A stretch of DNA of 64,000 nucleotides, from positions 646,001-710,000 of the forward strand of contig CAJNDS010002535.1 of the NCBI GenBank assembly GCA_905221605.1, read 5' to 3'. This document shows, in pieces, positions 1-9,725 of this stretch. Source of the stretch: Symbiodinium natans. Lineage: Eukaryota; Sar; Dinophyceae; Suessiales; Symbiodiniaceae. Position numbers and translations under genes: made by a program. Numbering within the stretch: position 1 is the stretch's first letter; every line of letters starts with the position of its first letter. The notes under the pieces are model-generated. The model worked only from the letters and a program-made list of their open reading frames with translations. It was not told the DNA's origin and searched no databases.

Positions 1-3
1 GCC

Positions 4-3000
4 TTGGAGGATGAGCATGCCGAGGTGCAGCATGCGACTCATGCACTTGGTGGAAGCAGCAAGAATGTGCATGTGAAAAGAGAGAGAGAAGAGACAGAAC
101 ATGTGGAGCTCATGTCCTTCAGTTTGCAGCGTCGTCAAACCAAAGAAGCCCCAATACGCTATGAAGATCAAGACAACGAAGAAAACTACAACCTCGAGAT
201 TGTGAAGTACATGATCGCCGGATTTGAAGCATCAAGAAACTTCGACATCACGAATTTGAAGATTGAGGTGAAAAGATGGTATGAAGGTACAAGAAGATTC
301 CTTCGAAGCCTTGAGTCGAGCTACGCCCCTGAGATCTCAGTCATGTTTCACAAGCAGAAGGAAATCATTTTCGTGTTGATGATCGTGATGTGCACCCCGA
401 TTGGTTTGGTTACTTGGATCAGCCTGTACAACATGTGTGCCATCCAAAGCAAAAGAAAAGAGTGTTTGAAGAGAAGAGTTTCGAGGAGAGTCAGGTATCA
501 AGAAGTTCGGGCATGTGGTGTTCAGAAGAAGACGCTCATGTTCATTGTGTTGCTGTACACAAACACGCAAGCAGCTGAAGCCATGAATGCTCAGATGGAG
601 CAAGCAATGCAATCTTTGGCCCAGCAGACAGCAACGAACACCCAACAGATAAACGACCTGGTTAGCGCAGTTCAGCAGCAAGCATCCCAGCAGCAGCAAG
701 CAAGCACAGCAGCTCAAAGTGCAGCAGCAGCCAGTGAAGGCGAGATGAGAGAAATGTTTCGCAACATGCTACAAGTGGCTACAAGAACGAGCACAGCGGT
801 CCACGAGGCAGCAAGCATGATCAACAATATGGGTCAAATGCATCGAGATTTTCGTGAGCATCAAGAAGCACGAGAACAAGCACAAGCAGAAAGAGAAAAG
901 AGAAGAGAGAAGGGAGATGTCGAGTTGCACAAGATGATCAAGACCCCCGACGTGTTCAACCCAAGCAGTTTCAAAGAAGAGCATGAAGGCTGGAGTGAAT
1001 TCAGACACAAGATGCGAACCTGGATTGGAGCGTTGGACCCAGAGATGTTAGCAAGAATTGAAGCCGTTGAAGCAAAGAGAAGTGAAGCTGTTGAGTTTTC
1101 CACCTTGAGTGACGAGCACAAAGCCGTTAGCAAGAAGCTCTACACGATCCTCACTTCGTACACGAAAGGTCGCCCATTGAGAACGATCAAGCAGATTACA
1201 GAGGAGAATGGTTTAGAAGCATGGAGAATTTTGCTCGAAGAACACGAACCCTACACTCGTGGTAGAAGTCTTCGTTTGCTGACTACCCTCACGAAGTACA
1301 AGTTTGAAAACAAGAAGACCACCATGGAGAACATCCTTGCATTCGAAGAAGCAATCGAGCAGTATGAAAAGGCATCAGGAGATGTGGTGCAAGATGATTT
1401 GAAGATTTCAATTATCCTCAATCAGCAAGATGGTCAACTTCGACAACACATGTTGCTCAATTTGAGAGATGATACAAAGTATTCAAGTCTTCGTCAGTTT
1501 CTCCTGTCCTATGAGCAAAACACGCGCTGGACCACAACTGACTTGATCAACGCCGGCAACGACCACGGTGGACAAGCAGACATGGATGTCAAAACCGTGA
1601 ACAAAGATGACAGAAGAAAGCCCTGGAGACCCAAAGGAAAAGGAAAAGGAAAGTTCAGCAAAGGCAAAGGAAAGGGCAAAGGAAAATGGAGGAAAGGAAA
1701 GTCCAAAGGAAAAGGCAAGTATGGCAACGACTACGGCTACAACTCCAAAGGACGAGGAAGAGGAAAAGGTCGTGGTCGAGGTCGCGGTCGTTTTGGTCGT
1801 GGAAAAGGATTTGGTCGTGGATTTGGAAAAGGACGCGGAAAAGCAAGCTTTGGTCCTCAGTGTTGTCATTACTGTGGAAAGCCTGGTCACTTTGAAGCCC
1901 AATGCAGACAGAAGCAGAGAGATTTTGGTGATGTTCGAAACGTGAACGACGACCAGCAAAGTACCACAGCAGCCAGTTCTACTGCAGCACCAAGCACGTC
2001 AAGCACCACGAACGTGACGAGCGTCAGCAGGAACCAAGCAAAGACCGTGCGCCAAATCTCCATGATCCACATTGGAGATCCTCCACAACAGTATCCAGAA
2101 GTTTTCGAAGTCGACACGGAGGCAGAAGAAGAACTTGAGATTGACTATTTTGGTCGTGTGCTACGTGTTGAAGAATTTCAGCTGAGCGATGCAGAGCAAG
2201 AAGAAGAAGAACACGAGCACCAAGAAGAAGATGATCCTTTGATGTTGTGGTGGAAAGATGGTTGTGAGCACGAAGAAGATTGCAATCTTTGTGTCCGTGC
2301 AGTCCAAGAATCATTTTATGAGAGCAGTCCTGTTTATGAGAAGATAGAAGTGATCTTGGACAGTGGCGCCGACGTCAGCCTCATTCCTCTGTGGCTTGGC
2401 AAAGAGGGAGTGCCTGTGAAGAAGAAGAACGATTCGGGCATCAGAGACGCACAAGGAAGAAAGACTCCTGTGAAAGGAAAGAGAGCAATCAACTTGACTA
2501 TGTTCAGCTCGAAGCAAGAAGCAGTCAAGATGCAAGAATGCTTCATCGTTGCGAATGTGGTCAATCCTTTGTTGGCAGTCGGAAAGCTACTCAAGAATGG
2601 CTGGGAGATTGTCAAGAAGGATGATGGCTTGATGTTGTCAGACGGAATGTCAGACATCCCTGTTCACTACCACAAGAACTCGCTGGCTACTTATGCTTAT
2701 TTGCAAGCAGGAAAGAGGTATGAGAGCGAAGCCTATGTGAACCTGGAGCAGGAACACGTTCGCACCGTCATTCAGCTGAATTCCCACATAGCTGATGCAG
2801 CAAGAAAGCAAGAACCTGGCTGGCATGATACAGACAGCATTGTGGTTGTGCACTACTCCCCAGCGCAGTCGAAGTACAAAGATCCCACGGACATGTACCG
2901 TACGGAGGATTTTCCGTACAGAAGCACGATGATCAAGACAGAAGATGGTACATGGAAAGCCGTTGAAGCGTGCAAGAAGTATGCGCAGAAGATGGACCCG

Positions 3001-5838
3001 TTTGAGGATATCAGCGCAGGCGGGGAATTTGAAGTGGTGACAGCATTGTCGTCACGAGTTATCCCGCTGAATGTCTTGGGTATCCCCTTGAAGAAAGATG
3101 AACGCCAAGAACAAGAAGCAAGAACCAGCGACACTTGGAGCATCGAGAAGGCTGGTACGGAACTTGTGCGGTACCACAACACGCCGCGCACCCACAAGTT
3201 CAACCCTGAGAACGTAGCTGGAATGCCCACGGACATTGAGAATTTGACGTCCTGGAGATACACTATTGGCGAGTGTGTCTATGCCACGAATTTGTATGAA
3301 GACGAAGATGATTGGAGCAGAGACACAGAACCTCCTGAAGAAGCATTCGCTTTGCCGTGGTATGGTCAGACCAGATTTCGTCTCAAAGAACCTGTTCGTG
3401 ACGATAGAAGAAGCAGTGCACAAGAGCAAGAGGCAAAGAGACAGAAGCTTGAAGAAGAAAAGAAAAGTTTCCTCCCAGAAGATGTGCAGATGGAAGAAGC
3501 CCCTCGAGGTGAAGTTGAACGAGATTCTCTTGTGTTCACCTACGATGGCTATGAGTACAGCAAGAATAGCAGCGTGCAGATTTTGCGTCAACTTTGTCGC
3601 GAATTTGAAGTACCAAGCAGTGGCAGCAAAGAACAGATGCTGAAGCGCTTGTCTCGCGCAGCTCAAGAGCGCGAAGCGGCAGACAGCCTAGCCCTCGGGC
3701 GCAGGCAGTATGAAGCGCAGGTCGCGCCGCTGATGAGGAAGCGCGAAGAACGCCCCAATGAGCAGGAAGTGATGCTGCACAACCTGACTCACCTGCCATT
3801 TGCTGGATGGTGTGAGCATTGCGTCGCCACACGGGCGAAAGAAAATCAGCATCGGAAGAGCGAATTGACTCGCTCCCCCGCTGAAGAGAGCAGCAAGTCA
3901 ACACTCTGTTTCGACTTTGCGTACACCTCAACGAGCAGCTCTGAGGCACAGCCCATGGTCACGCTGATCGCGAATGATGCATGGTCCAAGTGGTTCGTCG
4001 CCGTGCCCGTAGCAAGAAGAGGAGGCGCAGATGCGCTGAGGCACATGACCGAAGCGTTGACTACAGCTACGCTGCAGCTTGGGTACTCAGAAATCAATGT
4101 GAAGGCAGACAATGAAGGTGTTTGCAGAAGCTTGAAGATTGCACTCCAGAAAATGCGTGGAGCGCATGGCCTGAGCACTACACTTCTTTCAAGTGTACCC
4201 CATGATCACGAAAGCAATGGTTTGGCCGAGCGTGCAGTCCAAACAGTCAGAAGGCATGCGAATTGTATCCTGGATGAGGTCAGAGTGAAGACAGAACTTC
4301 CTCTTAGCCATGAACACCCACTGATGTCGTGGGCAATGCGACACTCTGCGTGGCTACTCAACCGTTTTCATCGGTCCTCAGCAACAGGAAAGACGCCGTA
4401 TGAATTCATGACAGGCCAACCGTATCGAGGAGAACTCGTACCATTTGCAAGCACGATTATGGTGAAACGCTTGAGACCGAAGCGCAAAGGTGACCGTTTG
4501 TGGACGTTCGGAGTGTTCCTCGGCAAGACTGAATCTGGAATGTGGCTTACTTTCCAGAGCGATGGCATTCACGCATCAAGAAGTGCGAGACCAGTTGGTG
4601 AAGCTTACGACGCGAAGGCCATCAGCAGCGTGAACGTTTTCACTTGGTCGATCAAGAACAACACACTTGGCAGCCGAGTACTACCTCAGAAAAGATTGGT
4701 TTCTCCGCAGATTGTTCTTCCAGCAGTTGCAGCAGGTGAAGAACGAAAAAGCCTTGAAGATGAAGTTGCAGACGAAGCCGCCTCTGATCCTCCAACAAGT
4801 GATGAAGAGAAAGCAAGAAGAGATGCAGAAGAATTGCTTCAAGAATTTGAACTTGTCCATGATGAGCATGATCCTCTTGCAGATATGGTTTCCGAGCATG
4901 AAGATGAAAGAGAAGAAGTTCCTGAAGAAGCAAAGATGGATCGAGAAAGCAGACCAGACTTCGAATGTGTTGGTTCACCAAGCAAGATCCCAAGAACAAG
5001 AGTTGAGCTTCCCAGGTTTGGACCTGGAGCATCGTCTTCGGTGATGAGAGCAGAAAGAATGCCCGACAATGATGAGAGGTCGGACGAAGAAGAAGATTGC
5101 TTTGCAGGCAGTGAAGCTGGTGACTTTGAGACAGAAGATGAATGGAGCGATGAAGAACAACAAGAAGAAGTTCAAGTCCTTCCAGAAAGTTTCTTCTCAG
5201 AGGAAGCAGGACCTCCTCAACTCGCAGAAGAAGACCTCGAGATCTTTGACGATGCCGCAGCAGGAAAAGAAGTTTCCAGATTGACAAAGATGGGTGTCAT
5301 AGAAGAGGTGCCCATGGAGCAAGAAGAGAGCAAAGAAGTTGTTTGGTTGACAACAAAGCTGGTTTTCGACTGGAGATTTCGGGAGTCAGAAAACGTCATC
5401 TGCGAGAATGAGATCCCTGAAGGGCAACAAGAAGTTCCTCATGAAGCCCTGAAGCCACGAAGATGCTGGCAGAGAAGAGCAAGGCTGGTAGCAAGAGAGT
5501 ATAACAACTCGAAGCGAGAAGATGTTTTCAGCCCAGCTACCTCTCCGTCGTTGACGAAGCTGATTCCAATTTTGGCATTGGCAAATCGATGGAGTATTTG
5601 GTCGCTTGACATCAAAGATGCATTTCTGCAGGTTCCCCAGAAGAGACCTGTACACTGCAAGATTCCACGAGGAAAAGGAAGTCAAGCAGTACACGGAATG
5701 GAGGCCAAATGCTGGTGTCTTGGTCGTGTCCTTCCTGGACAAAGAGATGCTAGTCTTCTGTGGAGCGAATTTTGCGCAGAACTTTTGCAGCAAGAAGGCT
5801 ATGAGAAAGCGTCGCAAATCCAGCGTTGTTTCGCTTGA
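4..5838 (+). CDS. copia Gag-protease-integrase-RT polyprotein, N-terminal part
   Basis: 1944 codons open. Hydrophobic segments lie at about residues 121-148 and 177-190, followed by a Gln/Ala-rich coiled region. A long Lys/Gly/Arg basic stretch (about 540-615) precedes a CX2CX4HX4C zinc knuckle (C621, C624, H629, C634), which binds RNA in Gag. The protease motif DSGAD starts at D786. A SAP-like helix pair lies near 1190-1222, just before the integrase HX3H...CX2C zinc site (H1259 to C1273). The integrase catalytic triad can be read as D1304, D1369 and E1409. RT begins near 1775, and the SLDIKDAFL motif lies near 1865. The frame stops at 5838 before the second catalytic RT motif, which continues in the next ORF. 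A weak point is the stretch just before LPGQRDA, which fits the RT family poorly. The protein is open to the left edge, so its real N-terminus is unknown. Confidence 0.85.
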   Translation: MEDEHAEVQHATHALGGSSKNVHVKREREETEHVELMSFSLQRRQTKEAPIRYEDQDNEENYNLEIVKYMIAGFEASRNFDITNLKIEVKRWYEGTRRFLRSLESSYAPEISVMFHKQKEIIFVLMIVMCTPIGLVTWISLYNMCAIQSKRKECLKRRVSRRVRYQEVRACGVQKKTLMFIVLLYTNTQAAEAMNAQMEQAMQSLAQQTATNTQQINDLVSAVQQQASQQQQASTAAQSAAAASEGEMREMFRNMLQVATRTSTAVHEAASMINNMGQMHRDFREHQEAREQAQAEREKRREKGDVELHKMIKTPDVFNPSSFKEEHEGWSEFRHKMRTWIGALDPEMLARIEAVEAKRSEAVEFSTLSDEHKAVSKKLYTILTSYTKGRPLRTIKQITEENGLEAWRILLEEHEPYTRGRSLRLLTTLTKYKFENKKTTMENILAFEEAIEQYEKASGDVVQDDLKISIILNQQDGQLRQHMLLNLRDDTKYSSLRQFLLSYEQNTRWTTTDLINAGNDHGGQADMDVKTVNKDDRRKPWRPKGKGKGKFSKGKGKGKGKWRKGKSKGKGKYGNDYGYNSKGRGRGKGRGRGRGRFGRGKGFGRGFGKGRGKASFGPQCCHYCGKPGHFEAQCRQKQRDFGDVRNVNDDQQSTTAASSTAAPSTSSTTNVTSVSRNQAKTVRQISMIHIGDPPQQYPEVFEVDTEAEEELEIDYFGRVLRVEEFQLSDAEQEEEEHEHQEEDDPLMLWWKDGCEHEEDCNLCVRAVQESFYESSPVYEKIEVILDSGADVSLIPLWLGKEGVPVKKKNDSGIRDAQGRKTPVKGKRAINLTMFSSKQEAVKMQECFIVANVVNPLLAVGKLLKNGWEIVKKDDGLMLSDGMSDIPVHYHKNSLATYAYLQAGKRYESEAYVNLEQEHVRTVIQLNSHIADAARKQEPGWHDTDSIVVVHYSPAQSKYKDPTDMYRTEDFPYRSTMIKTEDGTWKAVEACKKYAQKMDPFEDISAGGEFEVVTALSSRVIPLNVLGIPLKKDERQEQEARTSDTWSIEKAGTELVRYHNTPRTHKFNPENVAGMPTDIENLTSWRYTIGECVYATNLYEDEDDWSRDTEPPEEAFALPWYGQTRFRLKEPVRDDRRSSAQEQEAKRQKLEEEKKSFLPEDVQMEEAPRGEVERDSLVFTYDGYEYSKNSSVQILRQLCREFEVPSSGSKEQMLKRLSRAAQEREAADSLALGRRQYEAQVAPLMRKREERPNEQEVMLHNLTHLPFAGWCEHCVATRAKENQHRKSELTRSPAEESSKSTLCFDFAYTSTSSSEAQPMVTLIANDAWSKWFVAVPVARRGGADALRHMTEALTTATLQLGYSEINVKADNEGVCRSLKIALQKMRGAHGLSTTLLSSVPHDHESNGLAERAVQTVRRHANCILDEVRVKTELPLSHEHPLMSWAMRHSAWLLNRFHRSSATGKTPYEFMTGQPYRGELVPFASTIMVKRLRPKRKGDRLWTFGVFLGKTESGMWLTFQSDGIHASRSARPVGEAYDAKAISSVNVFTWSIKNNTLGSRVLPQKRLVSPQIVLPAVAAGEERKSLEDEVADEAASDPPTSDEEKARRDAEELLQEFELVHDEHDPLADMVSEHEDEREEVPEEAKMDRESRPDFECVGSPSKIPRTRVELPRFGPGASSSVMRAERMPDNDERSDEEEDCFAGSEAGDFETEDEWSDEEQQEEVQVLPESFFSEEAGPPQLAEEDLEIFDDAAAGKEVSRLTKMGVIEEVPMEQEESKEVVWLTTKLVFDWRFRESENVICENEIPEGQQEVPHEALKPRRCWQRRARLVAREYNNSKREDVFSPATSPSLTKLIPILALANRWSIWSLDIKDAFLQVPQKRPVHCKIPRGKGSQAVHGMEAKCWCLGRVLPGQRDASLLWSEFCAELLQQEGYEKASQIQRCFA

Positions 5839-8800
5839 TCAAGAACGGCAAGGTCGTATCCGTTTGCATCGTACATGTCGATGACCTTCAAGTAGCAGGA
5901 AAAGCAGCAGTGGTGAAGCCCGTCCTCGAAGCTTTAGCGAAGAAGGTGAAGCTACAAGTAGAAGGACCTTTTCTGACAGAAGAAGATTATCGCAATGGAT
6001 TTTCCAAGCAGTCTGTGCGTTTTCTCAAGAGAAGGTATAGCTATGAAGACGGAAAGTTGTTTGTCCGCCCTGACACCAAGTATGTCACCAAGCTCCTTGA
6101 AAAGCTACGCCTTGGATCGAGAAGAGAGAAAGCTACCCCTGCAGCAGGAAATGTGCAGAACACCGATGAGACAAAAGAGCTGGACGAGAACAAGAAGAAT
6201 GTGTACCGAAGTTGTGTCGGTATACTGCTATATCTTGCCCAAGATCGTCCTGACATCCAGTATGCAGTCCGAAATTTGGCAACTGGAATGAAGGCTCCTA
6301 CGCAGAAGAAGCAGAAAGAGCTCGAGCATTGCGCGTTGTATCTGAAGAAGACTGCAGGCTATGCGGTTTGCTACACAGCAGGGAGACCTGGAACGGCAAC
6401 CTTGCAAAGAAGCAAGAATTTGGAGCAAGATTCCGAGAATGAGAACGAGAAGAGCATCGAGAATGGCAGTCACCTGGTCGAAGTATTTTCTGATGCCGAC
6501 TGGGCCGGCAACAAGAGCAGCCGGAAATCTGTATCAGGAGGAGTCATCTTCCTGGACGGCCAGTGTGCGTTTTCTTACTCAAGAACGCAGAAAACTGTGG
6601 CACTTTCCAGTGGCGAGTCCGAGTACTACGCACTCACTGGTGCTGTCGCAGAAGGAATTGGCATTCGAGAAGCCGTGGAGTTCCTTTCTGGCAAAGCAGC
6701 GCGAATGAAGGCGTACACAGACAGCAGTGCAGCGCGCGGCATTGTGCACCGGCAAGGTGTTGGTCGTATCAAGCACTTAGCAACGAGAATGCTCTGGTTG
6801 CAAGAAGTTACCAGAAACGGCCTATGCAGCGTGAAGGCAGTGAGCACTGTTTTCAACCCTGCCGACTTAGGGACCAAGCCCCTCAACGCATCGAGAATGA
6901 AGCTACTTTTGAACATCCTTCAAGTTCATGATGATCGAGAAGCAATCGGTCGTGAAGAACGAATGGCCGCAGAAAGCACAGCTACAGTCAGAAGATTGAC
7001 AAAGGTATCCGGAAGCAGACTTGGTTTGACGTTATTGTCAGCTTTTGGTTTTGCAGTTGAATCTGCAGGTCAGCAAGAAGGAGATTTTGTAGCACGAAGA
7101 TATTTTTGCATGCAGTTGATGAGTTTTGTGTTTGGTCCGTTTTCTACAGCTCAAGAGCCACCTCAAGAACTTCAAGAAGGTGAACAAGAAGTTTTACATG
7201 GTCACAGCAGCAACAGCAGCATGAAGTTTTCGCACGTTTTCACGAGCATGCCTGAGCTTGAGATGTTGATGCCCGTGTGCATGGCTGTGATTGTTGTTCT
7301 GGTGACGATCATTGTCTATTTGGCAGTGAACCAGAAGAAAGAGAAGAAGGGTGAGAAAGAAGAGAAGCCCAAAGAAAAGAAGCCTGAAGGTGAAGTCACA
7401 AAGAAGAAAGAGGAAGAAGACAAAGAGAAGAGCTCGCAAGGTGTCCTCGAAGACGACGAGACCGTGAAGAAGAAGTTCGACGAGCTGATCGCGAAGATGG
7501 AGAAGCAAGAACGTGCCTTGGAGAAAGAAAAGTTGAAGAGAGAAGAAGCAGAAGAAAAGGCGAAGGAAGCAGAAGAAGATCGTGACCAAGCATTTGCTTT
7601 GAAGGCGAAGGTGGTTGCGAAGTACAGTGAAGCCGAAGCGGAGAGGAAAGCTCTGGAGAAAGAGAAAGAAGATCTAGAGAAGCAGAAAGAAGTTTACAAG
7701 CAAGACGCCAAAGAGGTGAGAGAGCAGTTGAAGAAGGACTACGACATGATCACGAAGCACATGAAGAAAGAAGCAGAGGAGAGAAAGAGAGAAGCAGAAG
7801 AGCTAGAAGCAGCAGAACAAAGAAGAGAGGAGGAAGACAAGATCAATGCAGAGATCAGGAAAGCCAACGAGGAGAAGATTGAAGCAGCAGAACGACAAAA
7901 GAGGAAAGAGGAGACAGACAAGAAAGCCGAAGCAATGAGACAAAAGGAGCAGGCAAAGAAGGCCCAGGAGGAGAAAGATGCCCAGGAGAAGGCAGCACAG
8001 GAAAGGAAAGCACAAGAGGAGAAGAAGAAGGCAAAGGAGAAGAAGGCACAAGAGGAGAAGGAAGCACAAGAAAGGAAGGCCCAAGAAGAGAAGGAAGCAC
8101 AAGAGAGGAAAGCACAGGAGGAGAAGGAAGCACAGGAAAGGAAAGCACAAGAGGAGAAGGAAGCACAGGAGAAGGAGGATGAAAGGAACGAGGCAATCGC
8201 GAAGGAGAAGGCGAAGAAGCAAAGAGCAAAGTTAGAGGCCTATGAGGAGATGAGAAGAAAGGAGCAGGAAGCCCAAGAAGCGACAAAAGAAGAGAAGGAG
8301 GAGGCAAAGAAGGAGTTGAAGGAAGCACAGGAGCGAAAGACCCAGGCGGAAATTCAGGCAGAGAAGGAACGAGAAGGAATGAAGGAGATTGAAGTCGTTG
8401 AAGTTGAAGATTCAGGATCTGAAGATGAAAAGCCCACACTAGGAGCAGAAGGAAAGAAGGATGCAGAAGGCAATGTGTGGCAGATCCACAAAGGAGCATT
8501 GTGGGTCAGGATCAAAGGCCAGTGGTATGATCCAAACTGGTGGACAAAGAAAGGATACAAGCCACCGCCCGACTTTGCAGAGTCGAGCGAAGAAGGAAAA
8601 GAAGAAGGAGGAGGAGGAGCAGCAGGAACAGAAGAAAGAAGAGAGCAAGAAGAAGAGCAGCCCCGAGAACCACCGCAGAGAGGAGAGAAAGGTAGCAAGA
8701 ACACAAAGGGCAGATGGAATGTGGTCACGTTCACAGATTGTGGTTGGATCTGGGAGTATTGCAAAGACACGAATGAGTATCGAGCAGTTCGGCTCGATCA

Positions 8801-9146
8801 GAAAGGATCAGCGCAGGTGAAAGGAGCGCAGATCAAAGGTGCCGAAGACTGGAACCTCGTGACCAAGCACTTCAAGAAGACAGGAAGGTGGGAGAGCCCC
8901 ACAGAAATAAGAAGAGAGAGAGATGAGCCTGAGGTGCAGCAAGAAGGAAAGCGAGGAAGAAGAAGTCGAGAGCAAGAAGACTGGCAGCAAGAAAGTTGGC
9001 ACCAGCAGCAGGACTGGTACGCCGATGATGGTTGGAGCCAGAACTACTGGGACGCAGACTACGCCTACTACCACTACGCCCCGAAAGGGAAGTACCAAGG
9101 AAAAGGGAAATGGAAGTATGGTGGTGGTGGCAAGAAAGGCTGGTAA
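5826..9146 (+). CDS. copia RT C-terminal part, RNase H and long C-terminal extension
   Basis: This frame is -1 relative to the upstream polyprotein and overlaps its end. Near its start it carries VHVDDLQ, the copia form of the YVDD polymerase site, so the two ORFs are one RT broken by one missing base or read by -1 frameshifting. RNase H follows (about residues 215-365) with DADWAG, SSGESEYYAL, TDSSAA and GRIKH. Copia Pol usually ends there; here about 700 more codons follow. They hold a predicted membrane helix near residues 478-497, a Lys/Glu coiled coil (about 500-860) with repeated AQEEKEAQERK blocks, two Trp-containing modules (near 882-910 and 960-1020) and a Tyr/Trp/Gly-rich basic tail. 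I do not recognise the extension. It could be a second structural (env-position) protein made as a fusion, or a captured host gene. Confidence 0.8.
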   Translation: MFRLIKNGKVVSVCIVHVDDLQVAGKAAVVKPVLEALAKKVKLQVEGPFLTEEDYRNGFSKQSVRFLKRRYSYEDGKLFVRPDTKYVTKLLEKLRLGSRREKATPAAGNVQNTDETKELDENKKNVYRSCVGILLYLAQDRPDIQYAVRNLATGMKAPTQKKQKELEHCALYLKKTAGYAVCYTAGRPGTATLQRSKNLEQDSENENEKSIENGSHLVEVFSDADWAGNKSSRKSVSGGVIFLDGQCAFSYSRTQKTVALSSGESEYYALTGAVAEGIGIREAVEFLSGKAARMKAYTDSSAARGIVHRQGVGRIKHLATRMLWLQEVTRNGLCSVKAVSTVFNPADLGTKPLNASRMKLLLNILQVHDDREAIGREERMAAESTATVRRLTKVSGSRLGLTLLSAFGFAVESAGQQEGDFVARRYFCMQLMSFVFGPFSTAQEPPQELQEGEQEVLHGHSSNSSMKFSHVFTSMPELEMLMPVCMAVIVVLVTIIVYLAVNQKKEKKGEKEEKPKEKKPEGEVTKKKEEEDKEKSSQGVLEDDETVKKKFDELIAKMEKQERALEKEKLKREEAEEKAKEAEEDRDQAFALKAKVVAKYSEAEAERKALEKEKEDLEKQKEVYKQDAKEVREQLKKDYDMITKHMKKEAEERKREAEELEAAEQRREEEDKINAEIRKANEEKIEAAERQKRKEETDKKAEAMRQKEQAKKAQEEKDAQEKAAQERKAQEEKKKAKEKKAQEEKEAQERKAQEEKEAQERKAQEEKEAQERKAQEEKEAQEKEDERNEAIAKEKAKKQRAKLEAYEEMRRKEQEAQEATKEEKEEAKKELKEAQERKTQAEIQAEKEREGMKEIEVVEVEDSGSEDEKPTLGAEGKKDAEGNVWQIHKGALWVRIKGQWYDPNWWTKKGYKPPPDFAESSEEGKEEGGGGAAGTEERREQEEEQPREPPQRGEKGSKNTKGRWNVVTFTDCGWIWEYCKDTNEYRAVRLDQKGSAQVKGAQIKGAEDWNLVTKHFKKTGRWESPTEIRRERDEPEVQQEGKRGRRSREQEDWQQESWHQQQDWYADDGWSQNYWDADYAYYHYAPKGKYQGKGKWKYGGGGKKGW

Positions 9147-9725
9147 GAAGAAGAAGCCAGCAAGAAGCATCGAGAAGGGTGACGACTGAACGCAGCGTGA
9201 AGCATGTATAGATTTTCTGAAGCTGTGTACATAGAAGTTCGAGCACCCCGAACATTGCACGAAGTACAAAGTAGGTACAACGAATGTTTTTGAATAAGCA
9301 AGGACCCCAATACGCCTTGTGATATTCACACGAGTTTCACCAAGAAGAAAGTAGTTTCACGAAGAGTTTCACGAAACTAGGAGTGTAAGGTGCAGCCAGG
9401 TAGAGGCAAGAACAGTTGAAGAAAGAAGATGGTTAGGTAAAAGAGAAGACCACACAAGAGCCATAGGCTGGCCACAGGGCTGAGACTCACAAGATGAGGA
9501 CTCTAAGACAAGCCCGTGTAACTAGAAATTCGAGGTTAGGAGTTTATGCATGTTTCAAGAAACAAAGCAGAAAGAACTGGGTAAAAGACCTTGGACCAGA
9601 GGAGACGAATGTCCCCAGTTCAGTACACTTGAAGTCCGAAACAGCTCTTCGTCTTTTGGCACAGCAGTGAGAATCACTGCAGGAAAGAGAACGCCCTAAA
9701 GCCTTCGATCTGTTCCGAGGCGGGG
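9147..9725. other. 3' untranslated part of the copia element with candidate polypurine tract
   Basis: No ORF of note. The stretch 9716-9725 (GAGGCGGGG core) is purine-rich and sits directly before TGTTAAG, as the plus-strand primer site does in copia elements. The tract is short, so this is a weak call that depends on the LTR placement. Confidence 0.35.

Noticed and set aside
7260-7330. Calling the post-RNase H region an envelope protein
   Set aside because: One predicted membrane helix and a coiled coil are not enough; no signal peptide or cleavage pattern seen.
7803-8499. Long minus-strand Leu/Pro/Ser-rich ORFs inside the copia ORF2
   Set aside because: Antisense of a Lys/Glu coiled coil; composition shadow.
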